From: Dickeya chrysanthemi NCPPB 402 | GTDB taxonomy: Bacteria; Pseudomonadota; Gammaproteobacteria; Enterobacterales; Enterobacteriaceae | Length of the DNA stretch: 64,000 nt | Direction of reading: 5' to 3' | Assembly: GCF_000406105.1 (NCBI RefSeq) | Contig: NZ_CM001974.1 | Location: 2,098,245 to 2,162,244 of the forward strand | Shown here: positions 10,038 through 22,156 of the stretch, one piece after another | Position numbering within the stretch: position 1 is the stretch's first letter | Layout of the letters: each line of letters opens with the position of its first letter | Notes under the pieces: model-generated | What the model was told of the DNA's origin: nothing | The model's database searches: none | Seen by the model: only the letters and a program-made list of their open reading frames with translations | Program-made: the position numbers and the translations under genes

Positions 10038-11768
10038 TTACATTTTCTCGACCGTCTGGATACCCAGCGTATCCAGGCCGGTTTTCAGCGTCTTGGCCGT
10101 CAGCAGCGCCAGTTTGAGGCGGCTTTGGCGTGTGCTTTCGCTGTCGGCGTTGAGGATGGGGCAGTTTTCGTAAAAACCGGAGAACAGCCCGGCCAGATCG
10201 TACAGGTAAGCACACATCACATGCGGCGTACCGTCACGGGCCACCGTCGTCACCGTTTCTTCGAACTGCAGCAGGCGGGTAGCCAGAGCTTGTTCATGCT
10301 CGGCAGTCAGGGCGATTGGCTGAGTCAGGCTGTTTTCTTCCACACCGGCGCGTTTAAAGATAGACGACACGCGAGTGTAAGCGTACTGCATATACGGCGC
10401 GGTATTGCCTTCGAACGCCAGCATATTGTCCCAGTCGAATATGTAATCGGTAGTGCGGTTTTTCGACAGGTCGGCGTATTTGACGGCGCCAATGGATACC
10501 ACCTGCGCCAGTTGTTCCAGTTCGGTGCGATCCATCTCCGGATTTTTGCCTGCAATCAGCGCCAGCGCCCGTTCGTAGGCTTCATCCAGCAGCTCAGACA
10601 GCTTGATGGTGCCGCCGGCGCGGGTTTTAAACGGTTTACCGTCTTTACCCAGCATCATGCCGAACATGTGATGTTCCAGACTGACGGACTCCGGCACGTA
10701 ACCGGCTTTACGTACGATGCTCCAGGCTTGCATCAGGTGTTGATGCTGGCGGGAGTCGATATAGTACAGCACGCGGTCGGCACCCAGTTTTTCATAACGG
10801 TACTTGGCGCAGGCGATGTCGGTGGTGGTGTAGAGGTAGCCGCCATCCTTTTTCTGGACGATGACGCCCATCGCTTCGCCTTCTTTGTTTTTGTACTCGT
10901 CGAGATAGACCACGATGGCGCCTTCGCTTTCCTCTGCCAGCCCTTTGGCTTTCAGGTCCGCGACGATTTCAGGCAGCATCTCGTTATAAAGGCTTTCACC
11001 CATGACGTCGTTTGGCGTCAACGAGACGTTCAGACGGTCGTAACTACGCTGGTTTTGGACCATGGTGATGTCTACCAGCTTACGCCACATTGAGCGGCAG
11101 TACTCATCGCCGCTTTGTAGCTTCACCACATAGCCGCGGGCGCGTTCCGCGAAGGCGGCATCCTCGTCATACTGTTTTTTCGCTTCGCGGTAGAAGGCTT
11201 CCAGGTCGGCCAATTCCAGATCGCTGGCGCTGCCGTTTTGCACGTCTTCCAGATGGGCAATCAGCATACCGAACTGGGTACCCCAGTCACCGACATGGTT
11301 GGCGCGGATAACGCGATGACCGAGAAACTCCAGCGTACGCACCGCTGCATCACCGATGATGGTGGAGCGCAGATTACCGACGTGCATCTCTTTGGCGACG
11401 TTAGGTGCGGAATAGTCAACGACGATGGTTTGCGGCTCGACGGGCAAAACCCCCAGATTCGGGGCGGCCAGCACATGCTCCAGTTGAGCGGACAACCACT
11501 GAGGGTCGAGAAAGATATTGATGAAACCGGGACCGGCAATTTCCGTCTTGGCTGCAATGCCATCCAGTTGCAGCGTTTGAACCACTTTTTCGGCCAACTG
11601 GCGCGGCGGCATGCCGAGTTTCTTGGCGACTGCCATGATGCCGTTTGCCTGATAATCACCAAATTGCGCTTTTGCTGACTGGCGAACCATTGCTTCGCTG
11701 TCAGCGGGCGCGCCCGCCGCAATCATTGCCTGATGGACTTTTTCTGAAAGAAGAGCCTGAATATTCAC
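10038..11768 (-). CDS. argS: Arginyl-tRNA synthetase
   Basis: A 576-residue class I aminoacyl-tRNA synthetase, which charges tRNA-Arg with arginine using ATP. It shows the N-terminal Add1 domain, the HIGH-type motif as KEMHVGN near residue 129, and a C-terminal DALR anticodon-binding domain ending [11 protein letters not shown]. The KMSK loop is degenerate, as is usual in ArgS. It is monocistronic and divergent from the following small gene and yecM. A hairpin GGGCCGAC/GTCGGCCC lies just after the stop without a T-run. Confidence 0.97.
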   Translation of the reverse strand: MNIQALLSEKVHQAMIAAGAPADSEAMVRQSAKAQFGDYQANGIMAVAKKLGMPPRQLAEKVVQTLQLDGIAAKTEIAGPGFINIFLDPQWLSAQLEHVLAAPNLGVLPVEPQTIVVDYSAPNVAKEMHVGNLRSTIIGDAAVRTLEFLGHRVIRANHVGDWGTQFGMLIAHLEDVQNGSASDLELADLEAFYREAKKQYDEDAAFAERARGYVVKLQSGDEYCRSMWRKLVDITMVQNQRSYDRLNVSLTPNDVMGESLYNEMLPEIVADLKAKGLAEESEGAIVVYLDEYKNKEGEAMGVIVQKKDGGYLYTTTDIACAKYRYEKLGADRVLYYIDSRQHQHLMQAWSIVRKAGYVPESVSLEHHMFGMMLGKDGKPFKTRAGGTIKLSELLDEAYERALALIAGKNPEMDRTELEQLAQVVSIGAVKYADLSKNRTTDYIFDWDNMLAFEGNTAPYMQYAYTRVSSIFKRAGVEENSLTQPIALTAEHEQALATRLLQFEETVTTVARDGTPHVMCAYLYDLAGLFSGFYENCPILNADSESTRQSRLKLALLTAKTLKTGLDTLGIQTVEKM

Positions 11769-11994
11769 CGGTTTACCCTAAATGACGAATCAAGCCTTTC
11801 CTTATACCATATTTGGGGGGGAGAGTCAGCAGAGCGGTTATAACAAGCGCCCCGTGCGGGGCGGCAGTAAAAATAAAATAATGCGCCGGACAATGCAGCA
11901 AAACCGGTGCTGTCATTATCGATAATAAAATTAAGGTGAAAGACCTGGCTTGCCGGCAAGCCTAAATAAAGGCGGGGAGGTATATAAAAAAAAC

Positions 11995-12111
11995 TTAGCG
12001 TCGTCTGTGGCGGCGATCCGTGCTCAATCGTGTGCTCTGTATCGTTTTGAAATGACGGAACAGTGAATAGCCGGCAATGACAACTAGCATAGAGAACGTT
12101 ATTAGTAACAT
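11995..12111 (-). CDS. Small single-span membrane protein (38 aa)
   Basis: A 38-residue protein not recognised by family. It has one strongly hydrophobic helix (MLLITFSMLVVIAGYSLF) followed by a very basic tail ending TDRRHRRR, so an inner-membrane protein with its C-terminus in the cytoplasm is likely. The start at 12111 is chosen because AAAGGG sits 8 nt upstream of the ATG; a longer version from a TTG at 12183 has no such site. It lies between argS and yecM. Small stress-related membrane proteins of this build are common in enterobacteria, but no function can be assigned. Confidence 0.6.
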   Translation of the reverse strand: MLLITFSMLVVIAGYSLFRHFKTIQSTRLSTDRRHRRR

Positions 12112-12469
12112 GGTGAATGCCCTTTGGTCATTTAATGGAGATTGGGGAGTTTCGAAGTTATCGTTTTTTTGTTTATTTCTCAATGTTACAGAGGATATTT
12201 AAGAATACTCTCATCAGTTTTTTAAAATCATTTAAAATCAATAAATTGTAATTTTTATTATATTTCTGTCATTTTGTTAACGATATCCGATGTTATTATT
12301 ATTTGATTGGAATGAAGTTTGTCTGTCATCGCGAATGGTTGTATGAAAAGACAAGAAAGTAAGGCTAATGTCAGCATGGTATGATACAAAAACTGCAAAA
12401 AGATGGAGGTTATTTCTGTCTATGTTAAATTAGGCTGAATAAACTATTATTCAGGTTAATGAGAAAATA
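12112..12469. other. Intergenic region upstream of yecM
   Basis: About 358 very AT-rich bases between the small membrane gene and yecM. The only structure noted is a tandem pair of TTTAAAATCA at 12221-12240. No further gene is supported. Confidence 0.5.
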
Positions 12470-13042
12470 ATGACCGCTTTGTTACCGTCGACGCTTCCCT
12501 CCGCCTTAATGAATGATCTTTCCCGTTTTACGGCTGAACTTCAGCAATTCGCACAGCAGCTCGAACTTGACTTGACCGCGTTTGAGGCCGACCACATCTC
12601 TTTACGCTGTCATCAAAACAGCACGGCGGAACAATGGTACTCTGCGTTGCTAGAGTGCGGTTCGCTGTTGTCGGAAAACCTTATCAATGGCCGGAAAATT
12701 TGTCTGTTTACGCTACACCAGCCGTTGGTCGTCGGCCCCTGGCGGATTGATTGCATAGAACTTCCATGGCCTGGTAGCCGATATTACCCGCATGAAGGAT
12801 GGGAACATGTGGAATTGGTATTGCCCGGTGATCCGGCGACATTACATCCTCGCGCGCTGGCCTGCTTGTCGGACGTAGCCCTGACCACGCCCGGCATTAA
12901 GCTGAAATTCAGTCATCCTCAGGGAAAGGGTGAGCGCCTGCCTAATCCGACATTAGCGGTAACGAATGGCCGCATCACCCTGAAATTTCATCCCTATCGC
13001 ATACAAGCGATCGTCGCCAGCGAACAGTCGGCCGCTCAGTAA
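12470..13042 (+). CDS. yecM: YecM family protein
   Basis: A 190-residue protein of the YecM family, which has a glyoxalase/VOC-like fold with a putative metal site. Candidate ligands are in ADHISLR near residue 40, GWEHVELV near 125, and the conserved acidic and histidine residues around them. The function is unknown. It is the neighbour of argS and cutC, as in E. coli. The start follows GAGAAAATA. Confidence 0.88.
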   Translation: MTALLPSTLPSALMNDLSRFTAELQQFAQQLELDLTAFEADHISLRCHQNSTAEQWYSALLECGSLLSENLINGRKICLFTLHQPLVVGPWRIDCIELPWPGSRYYPHEGWEHVELVLPGDPATLHPRALACLSDVALTTPGIKLKFSHPQGKGERLPNPTLAVTNGRITLKFHPYRIQAIVASEQSAAQ

Positions 13043-13246
13043 GTTAACGCATGGTCATGTAAATTGTGTGGCGTGTCATATTCCACGCGCAAATCCTGTC
13101 GCCAGTGTGACACGCCTCTCTTCCCCACCGTCAGGGGGATGCCAGTATTAGGCCCTGTATCACGGCGTTATGCTGTCATGAACGGATGAATGTTTCGGAA
13201 ATACGGTGTTTTTCCGGTTTCGTTATTTTTTTGCAAAGGAGGGGGT

Positions 13247-14011
13247 ATGCCGATGTTGGAGGTCTGCTGCTACAGCCTGGACTGCGCGCTGACGGCACAA
13301 CAGGCGGGGGCGGACCGGATTGAACTGTGTGCCGCACAACGCGAGGGTGGGTTAACGCCGGGGTACGGTGTGTTGCGCCGCGCCGGGGATATGATCTCAA
13401 TTCCGGTACACCCGATGGTAAGGCCGCGCGGGGGGGATTTTTGCTACAACCAGCAAGAATTTGCCGCGATGTTGTATGACATTGATCAGATTAAGGCGAT
13501 GGGGTTTCCTGGGCTGGTGGTAGGGGTTCTGGATGAGGAGGGACATATCGATATCGCCCGTATGCGGCAGATTATGGCGCGATGCGAGGGATTGGCGGTA
13601 ACATTCCATCGCGCATTTGATATGTGCCTGAATCCACGGTTGGCGCTGCATCAACTGGCGGATTTGGGGGTCGCGCGTATCCTCACGTCCGGCCAACAGC
13701 AAAGCGCCGAAAATGGATTAACGCTGTTACGGGAACTTAATGAGGCCGATTGTGGTCCAATCATTATGGCCGGTGCGGGGGTGCGCTTGACCAACTTGCA
13801 CAAATTCCGCGCCTGCGGCATTCAGGAATTGCATACATCGGCGGGCCAGTGGCTGCCATCGCCGATGCGTTATCGTAAATTGGGTGTCACGCTCTGCTCT
13901 GAAACCGAAATGGACGAGTTCCAGCATTACTGTGTTGATGGCGATGTCGTAGCGGCTATGAAAAATGCCCTGAGCCCGGAAACGGTTCCCTCTGCGACAT
14001 CCGCTTTCTAG
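13247..14011 (+). CDS. cutC: CutC family protein
   Basis: A 254-residue TIM-barrel protein of the CutC family, historically tied to copper tolerance. In E. coli that phenotype has been questioned and attributed to a neighbouring small RNA, so a direct copper role is uncertain. Conserved segments include [10 protein letters not shown] at the N-terminus, GADRIELC near residue 22, [10 protein letters not shown] near 59 and FHRAFDMC near 122. AAAGGAGGGGG precedes the ATG at 13247; an upstream in-frame ATG at 13190 lacks support. Confidence 0.92.
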   Translation: MPMLEVCCYSLDCALTAQQAGADRIELCAAQREGGLTPGYGVLRRAGDMISIPVHPMVRPRGGDFCYNQQEFAAMLYDIDQIKAMGFPGLVVGVLDEEGHIDIARMRQIMARCEGLAVTFHRAFDMCLNPRLALHQLADLGVARILTSGQQQSAENGLTLLRELNEADCGPIIMAGAGVRLTNLHKFRACGIQELHTSAGQWLPSPMRYRKLGVTLCSETEMDEFQHYCVDGDVVAAMKNALSPETVPSATSAF

Positions 14012-14103
14012 ACTGTGCCCATAAGAAGATTGGCGCTGTCTGGTATTCTTCCGATGCCCTTTGCCGCGCAGCATTCCCTTTTCGGTTTGCTTGCGAGTAC
14101 CAG

Positions 14104-14132
14104 GCCCCGGCGACCTTGCCGGGGCTTTTTTT
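14104..14132 (+). terminator. Terminator after cutC
   Basis: A perfect 8-bp GC stem GCCCCGGC, loop GACCTT, GCCGGGGC, followed by seven T residues. Confidence 0.9.
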
Positions 14133-14371
14133 CTCTTTTTTCTTTTTCGTCTTTTCGTCGCCACTCTCGCGGATATTTTCCGTCGTGCATCGCTCTGCGG
14201 CCGCTTACCTGATCAACCTCGATGATAAAATCACGGTTGTGGGGATTTTTCATCATTTGAACGTGATCTGCCGCCAAAAATGCGCTGAATTGTTATACGC
14301 TTATCTTTTATCGCCTTAAGCCGGTGATATGCTGCTTATTATCCCAACAGTCAACAAAAAGGAATCCTGTC

Positions 14372-14629
14372 ATGCGTGGAATCGTTGTTCATCATGAGCA
14401 TCGCATAGGTTGCATCGTTATCCGCGATCCTGAAGAAAGGTTCATCGTTGCTAAATTGCTGGATATTTATGAGGTGGAAAGAGGGGATGCGATAACGGGT
14501 GATTTTCATACCGTCGGCAAGACGACGCTTTTTAATGAGGTCAGCAATCAGGATATTGATGTCGAGATCCTGAGTACCGACATGACCGAAGACGCTGCTA
14601 TTGAGCTGATCGTCAAGAATCGCAATTAA
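14372..14629 (+). CDS. Hypothetical 85-residue protein
   Basis: A small, apparently real gene of unknown family. AAAAAGGA lies 8 nt upstream of the ATG at 14372. The protein alternates short beta-prone stretches (GIVVHHEH, GCIVIRD, FIVAKLL, DVEILST) and ends in a probable helix (EDAAIELIVKN), which suggests a compact cytoplasmic fold. There is no signal peptide, membrane helix or cysteine cluster. It stands alone between the cutC terminator and the convergent cmoB. I do not recognise an E. coli counterpart. Confidence 0.7.
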   Translation: MRGIVVHHEHRIGCIVIRDPEERFIVAKLLDIYEVERGDAITGDFHTVGKTTLFNEVSNQDIDVEILSTDMTEDAAIELIVKNRN

Positions 14630-14714
14630 TGTCGTGAGCATCATGGGCGGCGGGGCATGTTAGCGAGATTGCCACCATACCGTGCCGCCCTGGCTCCGGA
14701 TGTCGTGTTTTTCC

Positions 14715-16465
<1,751 letters not shown>

Positions 16466-16577
16466 CTAACAGAAAGAGGGGGCGAAATGGTGCAAAGATG
16501 TATGATGAAGAAGGGGGTAAGGCGAAGGCCTGGGTTAGCCTGAGGTATTGAGCCTTACCGTAAACAGCGAGATGAGG

Positions 16578-16973
16578 TTACCGTACGGTCAGTACCAAAT
16601 CCCAGGGCAGATAGTAGAGATTGAACAGGATCATCAGCAACAGCGAGAGATAGGTTGCCATCATGCCCGAACGCCGCCAGTTCAATTCGCGATGCCGCAG
16701 GCCATAGTAATGACACAAACGACCGAGTAATAGCATGGTGCCACACAGATGGATCATCGCATTCATCGCGCCGTTCATCTCCATCAGCACCAGCAGAAGA
16801 CCACCGATAGGGATGTACTCTACGGCATTGCCATGAACGCGAATAGCGGTCTGCAACTCGTAAAAACCGCCGTCGCCGTAGGCCACCCGGTATTGCATCC
16901 GCAGTTTCATCACATCAACCGACAATTTCACTAACAACAATGCGCTGAGCACTACATAAAGCGCGCTTACCAT
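16578..16973 (-). CDS. yecN: MAPEG family membrane protein YecN
   Basis: A 131-residue protein of the MAPEG family (membrane-associated proteins in eicosanoid and glutathione metabolism) with four hydrophobic helices. The family signature around RVHGNAVEYIPIG, near residues 45-57, is intact. Bacterial members may act as glutathione transferases, but the substrate of YecN is unknown. It lies between cmoA and yecE, as in E. coli. Confidence 0.88.
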   Translation of the reverse strand: MVSALYVVLSALLLVKLSVDVMKLRMQYRVAYGDGGFYELQTAIRVHGNAVEYIPIGGLLLVLMEMNGAMNAMIHLCGTMLLLGRLCHYYGLRHRELNWRRSGMMATYLSLLLMILFNLYYLPWDLVLTVR

Positions 16974-17142
16974 TTTTTACTCCATTGCCCGACCAGAAAC
17001 GGCAACCGCTATCATAGCTTGTCTGTCACCGGCATAACATGAAGATATTGTAGGTAAAATTGACAGATAGCCAATACCGTTGATAAGAAATTGTGATAAT
17101 GGCGACAACGATTGCGTCTGCCTTCATGGTTGTGAAACAGCG

Positions 17143-17955
17143 TTAAAACAGCGAGGTTTGTTGCGGCCAGTCGGGGCTGGGCGGCATGTCGGCGATAACG
17201 GCGCTCAGGTGTGGCCACAAGCGTTGTGCCAGTTCAGGCGCGCTGGTCGTTCCGGCGGTATGGATGAACAGGTACGGCGAATGCGATTGCCATTGCGCTA
17301 GTTTGGCGACCCACGGCATGAACCAGTGCAGATTATCGTCCGGGTCTTCATTGCCGATAAACCGGACCAGTGGCGCGTCGGCGGTGCGCACCACATGCAG
17401 CGGGATTTTAGGTTTTTTACGCTGCGCATCCCGCAACACGTCGCTCACCGGTGCGGCATGATGCACCGGTCGGCTATCCATAATCACCCGATTCAGGCCG
17501 CGTTGATGTAATCCTTGATTGAGTCGCCGCTCTTCATCACCTTTGGCGAAAAACAACGGATGTCGCACTTCGACTCCGTAACAAAAGCCCGCCGGTAACG
17601 TATCCAGAAATTGCCACAGCGTCTCTTCCTGATCCGGCCCGAACGCAGACGGCAACTGTAACCACAATTGGCCTAACCGATGGTGGACCGGTTCCAGACA
17701 GCGGAAAAATTCCGCTACTTGCTGCTGGCAATGACGCAACCCGGCCTGATGACTGATGGCGGAGGGGAATTTGAAACAGAAACGGAAATCGTCATGGGTC
17801 ATATCGCGCCAGCGCAACACCGATTCCGCCGATGGCAACGCATAAAAGGTGGTATTTCCCTCCACGCAGTTGAAGTAGCGGGCATAATCCGCCAGATCGC
17901 GCAGACCCAGCCGGACCCAACCCGGATGCTGCCACTGCGGTAAACCGATATACAT
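17143..17955 (-). CDS. yecE: DUF72 family protein YecE
   Basis: A 270-residue TIM-barrel-like protein of the DUF72 family. Conserved pieces include FNCVEGNTTFYALP near residue 28, FRFCFKFP near 57, GVEVRHPLFF near 127 and YLFIHTAGTTSAPELA near the end. No reaction has been assigned to the family. It is divergent from aspS across 327 bp. Confidence 0.88.
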   Translation of the reverse strand: MYIGLPQWQHPGWVRLGLRDLADYARYFNCVEGNTTFYALPSAESVLRWRDMTHDDFRFCFKFPSAISHQAGLRHCQQQVAEFFRCLEPVHHRLGQLWLQLPSAFGPDQEETLWQFLDTLPAGFCYGVEVRHPLFFAKGDEERRLNQGLHQRGLNRVIMDSRPVHHAAPVSDVLRDAQRKKPKIPLHVVRTADAPLVRFIGNEDPDDNLHWFMPWVAKLAQWQSHSPYLFIHTAGTTSAPELAQRLWPHLSAVIADMPPSPDWPQQTSLF

Positions 17956-18282
17956 AAGCCTTTGTCCCGATAGCTTTCTTTGCGAGTTAACGCCCTTGAT
18001 GGTCAGTCATCATAACGACTGATGTAACAAGGTTTTAGCATAATCCCCCGCAATTGTGTAACTCGCAGGCAAAAGCGCGGCAAAAAGCAAAAAAGAGTAT
18101 GCGGGGCGGCCCGCAGACCGCTACCATCAGACTTATCGTTATGGGGAAATTCCTTTATAATGCTCCCCTTTTTTCATTGGACTGTAATCCAGAAAAACCA
18201 TGCCGACCGGTTCACCGATTCTGTATCGTCGCCAACTGGCGAGTGGAACAGAGCACCGGCGGCGGTGTAAAAGGACATCGTA
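17956..18282. other. yecE-aspS divergent intergenic region
   Basis: About 327 bp between divergent genes. The aspS promoter is the only element picked out. Confidence 0.5.
18133..18161 (+). promoter_or_regulatory. Probable sigma-70 promoter of aspS
   Basis: A perfect -10 TATAAT at 18156-18161 with a poor -35 (TTATCG at 18133-18138) at 17-bp spacing. It is about 120 bp upstream of aspS and correctly oriented. Confidence 0.55.
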
Positions 18283-20073
18283 ATGCGTACTGAATATTGC
18301 GGGCTGTTGAATTCGTCCCATGTGGGCCAGGAAGTGACGTTGTGCGGTTGGGTCAATCGCCGCCGCGATCTGGGTGGGTTGATTTTTATTGATATGCGTG
18401 ACCGCGAAGGTCTGGTGCAGGTGTTCTTCGACCCGGATCGTCAGGATGCGTTCAAACTGGCTTCTGAACTGCGCAACGAATTCTGCATTCAACTGACCGG
18501 CGTGGTGCGCGCGCGCCCGGACAATCAAATTAATAAAGAGATGGCGACCGGTGAGGTGGAAGTGCTGGCGACGGCGCTGACTATCATCAACCGTGCTGAA
18601 CCGCTGCCGCTGGACTCCAATCAAAACAATACCGAAGAAGCGCGCCTGAAGTACCGCTATCTTGATTTGCGTCGGCCGGAGATGGCTCGGCGCCTGAAAA
18701 CCCGCGCCCGGATTACCAGCTTTGTACGCCGTTTCATGGACAGCCACGGCTTCCTCGATATCGAAACGCCAATGCTGACCAAAGCTACGCCGGAAGGCGC
18801 TCGCGATTACCTGGTGCCGAGCCGTGTGCATAAAGGTAAATTCTACGCATTGCCGCAATCGCCGCAATTGTTTAAACAGTTGCTGATGATGTCCGGGTTC
18901 GATCGCTACTATCAGATAGTCAAATGCTTCCGCGATGAAGACCTGCGCGCCGACCGTCAGCCGGAGTTTACCCAGATCGATGTGGAAACCTCTTTCATGA
19001 CCGCGCCGCAGGTGCGGGAAGTGATGGAAAAACTGGTGCGCGAACTGTGGCTGGAGGTGCAGGGTGTGGATCTGGGCGACTTCCCGATCATGACGTTCGC
19101 TGAAGCCATGCGCCGTTTCGGTTCCGACAAACCAGATCTGCGTAACCCGCTGGAACTGGTAGACGTGGCCGACCTGCTTAAAGACGTGGATTTTAAGGTG
19201 TTTTCCGGTCCGGCCAACGATCCGAAAGGTCGTGTAGCGGCGATTCGCGTGCCGGGCGGCGCGCAACTCAGCCGCAAACAGATCGACGAATACGCCAAAT
19301 TCATTGAGATCTACGGCGCCAAAGGGCTGGCTTATATCAAGGTTAACGAGAAAGCTAACGGGCTTGAGGGCATTCAGAGCCCGGTCGCCAAGTTCCTGAA
19401 TGACGGCATTCTGGCTGACTTGCTGGCACGTACCGCTGCCGATGATGGCGATATTCTGTTCTTCGGCGCCGACAGCGCTAAAGTCGTTACGGATGCGTTG
19501 GGTGCGCTGCGCCTGAAATTAGGCCGCGACTTGAAAATCACCAATGAAAATAGCTGGCAGCCGCTGTGGGTCATCGACTTCCCGATGTTTGAAGAGGATG
19601 GCGAAGGCGGACTGGCCGCGATGCATCACCCGTTCACCGCACCGCGCGATATGTCGCCGACGGAGCTGGCGGCCAACCCGACAGCCGCTATCGCCAACGC
19701 TTACGACATGGTGCTGAATGGCTATGAAGTTGGTGGGGGCTCGGTGCGTATCCATAATGGTGAAATGCAGCAGACGGTATTCCGCATTCTCGGCATTGAT
19801 GAACAGCAGCAGCGCGAAAAATTCGGCTTCCTGCTGGATGCCCTGAAATTCGGCACGCCGCCACATGCCGGTCTGGCCTTCGGCCTTGATCGTCTGGTGA
19901 TGTTGCTGACTGGTACCGACAATATTCGCGACGTCATCGCCTTCCCGAAAACGACGGCGGCGGCCTGCCTGATGACTGAAGCGCCGAGCTTCGCCAATCC
20001 GTCGGCGCTGGAAGAATTGTCCATCGCGGTGGTAGGTAAAGGCAAAGCCGCTCAGGATGCAGAGAATCAGTAA
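18283..20073 (+). CDS. aspS: Aspartyl-tRNA synthetase
   Basis: A 596-residue class II synthetase, which charges tRNA-Asp with aspartate. An N-terminal OB fold for anticodon binding (about residues 1-105) is followed by the catalytic core with motif 2 ([16 protein letters not shown] near 217), the bacterial GAD insertion, and motif 3 ([13 protein letters not shown] near 530). The nudB ATG follows one base after the stop, so the two are cotranscribed. Confidence 0.97.
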   Translation: MRTEYCGLLNSSHVGQEVTLCGWVNRRRDLGGLIFIDMRDREGLVQVFFDPDRQDAFKLASELRNEFCIQLTGVVRARPDNQINKEMATGEVEVLATALTIINRAEPLPLDSNQNNTEEARLKYRYLDLRRPEMARRLKTRARITSFVRRFMDSHGFLDIETPMLTKATPEGARDYLVPSRVHKGKFYALPQSPQLFKQLLMMSGFDRYYQIVKCFRDEDLRADRQPEFTQIDVETSFMTAPQVREVMEKLVRELWLEVQGVDLGDFPIMTFAEAMRRFGSDKPDLRNPLELVDVADLLKDVDFKVFSGPANDPKGRVAAIRVPGGAQLSRKQIDEYAKFIEIYGAKGLAYIKVNEKANGLEGIQSPVAKFLNDGILADLLARTAADDGDILFFGADSAKVVTDALGALRLKLGRDLKITNENSWQPLWVIDFPMFEEDGEGGLAAMHHPFTAPRDMSPTELAANPTAAIANAYDMVLNGYEVGGGSVRIHNGEMQQTVFRILGIDEQQQREKFGFLLDALKFGTPPHAGLAFGLDRLVMLLTGTDNIRDVIAFPKTTAAACLMTEAPSFANPSALEELSIAVVGKGKAAQDAENQ

Positions 20074-20074
20074 G

Positions 20075-20524
20075 ATGAACTATAAGCGACCCGTCTCGGT
20101 GCTGGTGGTGATTTATGCCGGGAATACTGGGCGGGTGCTCATGCTTCAGCGACGTGATGATCCGGATTTCTGGCAGTCGGTGACCGGCAGCCTGGAAGAG
20201 GATGAAAGCGCGCGATGTGCCGCACAGCGTGAAGTGAAAGAAGAAGTTAACATCGACATCGCCGCTGAGGCGTTGTCGTTGGTTGACTGTCAACGCAGTG
20301 TGGAATTCGAGCTTTTTGCTCATTTGAGACGTCGCTATGCCCCTGGCGTGACGCATAACCTGGAACACTGGTTCTGTCTGGCATTGCCCGATGAACGCCC
20401 GGTAGAGATCAGTGAACATCTGGCTTACCAATGGCTGGATGCGCCCGATGCGGCGCGGTTGACCAAATCCTGGAGCAACCGGCAGGCGATTGAAGAATTT
20501 GTTATTTGTCCAGCCAGGCCCTGA
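20075..20524 (+). CDS. nudB: Dihydroneopterin triphosphate diphosphatase
   Basis: A 149-residue Nudix hydrolase. It removes pyrophosphate from dihydroneopterin triphosphate, the second step of the folate pathway. The Nudix box runs from GSLEEDESARCAAQ into REVKEEVNI near residues 40-62; as in E. coli NudB, the last glycine of the general consensus is replaced. The ATG at 20075 is placed by homology with proteins that begin MNYKRPVSVLVVIY. It lies between aspS and yebC. Confidence 0.93.
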   Translation: MNYKRPVSVLVVIYAGNTGRVLMLQRRDDPDFWQSVTGSLEEDESARCAAQREVKEEVNIDIAAEALSLVDCQRSVEFELFAHLRRRYAPGVTHNLEHWFCLALPDERPVEISEHLAYQWLDAPDAARLTKSWSNRQAIEEFVICPARP

Positions 20525-20595
20525 CGATTCCCGGGGCGCCGCAAGGTGGCGGCCCGATAACTTAAGGGTATAACAGGCTTTTTTCGGAGATTTTT

Positions 20596-21339
20596 ATGGC
20601 AGGTCATAGTAAGTGGGCCAACACTAAGCATCGCAAAGCAGCACAGGACGCTAAACGCGGTAAGATTTTCACCAAAATTATCCGCGAACTGGTTACCGCG
20701 GCCCGTTTGGGCGGCGGCGATCCCGGCTCCAACCCCCGCCTGCGTGCCGCCATTGATAAAGCGCTGTCCAACAACATGACGCGCGATACCCTGAACCGGG
20801 CGATTGCGCGCGGCGTGGGTGGCGATGAAGATGCCAACATGGAAACCATCATTTATGAAGGCTACGGCCCTGGCGGCACAGCGGTGATGGTGGAATGCCT
20901 GAGTGACAACCGTAACCGCACCGTGTCTGAAGTGCGTCATGCCTTTACCAAATGCGGCGGCAACCTGGGAACCGACGGCTCGGTGTCCTATCTGTTCTCC
21001 AAGAAAGGCGTAATTTCTTATGCACCGGGTCTGGATGAAGACACGGTGATGGATGCGGCGCTAGAAGCCGGTGCCGATGACGTAGTGTCTTACGACGATG
21101 GCGCGATCGACGTGTTTACGCCGTGGGAAAGCTTCGGGCAGGTAAAAGATGCGCTTGATGCAGCTGGTCTGGTGGCTGAATCCGCTGAAGTTTCAATGAT
21201 TCCGTCAACCAAAGCGGACATGGACGCTGAAACCGCACCGAAGCTGATGCGTTTGATCGACATGCTGGAAGATTGCGACGACGTGCAGGAGGTTTATCAC
21301 AATGGTGAGATCTCCGATGAGGTAGCGGCGCTGCTGTAA
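20596..21339 (+). CDS. yebC: YebC/PmpR family regulator
   Basis: A 247-residue three-domain protein of the YebC/TACO1 family, the usual length. It begins with the hallmark [20 protein letters not shown]. Family members are annotated as transcriptional regulators; some bacterial members have since been reported to help ribosomes through proline-rich stretches. The gene precedes ruvC by 40 bp and is probably cotranscribed, as in E. coli. GGAG lies upstream of the ATG. Confidence 0.95.
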   Translation: MAGHSKWANTKHRKAAQDAKRGKIFTKIIRELVTAARLGGGDPGSNPRLRAAIDKALSNNMTRDTLNRAIARGVGGDEDANMETIIYEGYGPGGTAVMVECLSDNRNRTVSEVRHAFTKCGGNLGTDGSVSYLFSKKGVISYAPGLDEDTVMDAALEAGADDVVSYDDGAIDVFTPWESFGQVKDALDAAGLVAESAEVSMIPSTKADMDAETAPKLMRLIDMLEDCDDVQEVYHNGEISDEVAALL

Positions 21340-21379
21340 TGGCCGCCCGTTCATTGCAGCCGACAACCGGGGAGGCGTG

Positions 21380-21901
21380 ATGAGTATTATTCTCGGCATC
21401 GACCCCGGTTCCCGTGTGACCGGTTACGGCATTGTCCGTCAGCAAGGGCGGCAGATCAGCTATCTGGGGAGTGGGTGTATCCGCACCGCGGTGGATGATC
21501 TGCCCACGCGTCTCAAGCTGATTTATGCCGGCGTCAGTGAAATCATCACGCAGTTTCAACCTGATTTTTTCGCTATCGAGCAGGTGTTCATGGCTCGCAA
21601 TGCCGACTCGGCGTTGAAGCTGGGGCAGGCGCGAGGTGCAGCGATTGTGGCGGCGGTTAACCAGTCATTGCCGGTATTTGAATACGCGGCGCGGCAGGTA
21701 AAGCAAACGGTGGTCGGCACCGGCGCTGCCGAAAAAAGCCAGGTTCAGCATATGGTGAAAACACTACTCAAACTGCCAGCCAGCCCGCAGGCTGATGCCG
21801 CCGACGCCCTGGCGATTGCCATTACGCACTGTCATTTTAGTCAGAATTTCTCACGAATTAGCCACGACAAGCTGACGCTGGCGCGTGGGCGTATTCGCTA
21901 A
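21380..21901 (+). CDS. ruvC: Holliday junction endonuclease RuvC
   Basis: A 173-residue resolvase, the same length as E. coli RuvC. It cuts Holliday junctions in the RuvABC complex. The acidic active-site residues lie in GIDPGSR (residues 6-12), AIEQVF near 66 and [10 protein letters not shown] near 137. The ATG at 21380 follows GGGGAGGCGTG and gives the family N-terminus [10 protein letters not shown]; a GTG three bases earlier is also possible. Unusually, ruvC is separated from ruvAB by an inserted nickel/cobalt permease gene. Confidence 0.96.
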   Translation: MSIILGIDPGSRVTGYGIVRQQGRQISYLGSGCIRTAVDDLPTRLKLIYAGVSEIITQFQPDFFAIEQVFMARNADSALKLGQARGAAIVAAVNQSLPVFEYAARQVKQTVVGTGAAEKSQVQHMVKTLLKLPASPQADAADALAIAITHCHFSQNFSRISHDKLTLARGRIR

Positions 21902-22078
21902 TCGATATTATGTTTTAATCCCGGCTGCGGTTTGACCAAGCAAACTACCGCTTTTGTCAGAAAGCAGCCTGATTACCTGCTTTCTTTGATGGACCCCCTC
22001 TGGCGCTGTGTTCAGGTGTCTTACCTGTCTTTCGCTGTCATAACCGCCTTTTGTTTTGATCTGGAATAACACGGCGGT

Positions 22079-22105
22079 GTATGAACAATTCATAAAATCT
22101 CATAC
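22079..22105 (+). promoter_or_regulatory. NikR-like operator
   Basis: GTATGA (22079-22084), 15 bp, TCATAC (22100-22105). E. coli NikR binds GTATGA-N16-TCATAC. Both half-sites are exact and the spacer is one base short. It lies 52 bp upstream of a nickel/cobalt permease gene. Confidence 0.65.
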
Positions 22106-22156
22106 CCACAATTTACCCGACGGCGATAACCCGCCGGATTGATACCGAGTCTTTGT

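Noticed and set aside
10125..11093. 322-residue open frame antisense to argS
   Set aside because: Same reason: argS is intact and conserved over the whole stretch.
18139..19266. 375-residue open frame antisense to aspS
   Set aside because: It is a codon-bias shadow: the aspS frame explains the sequence fully and the antisense protein has no recognisable motif.
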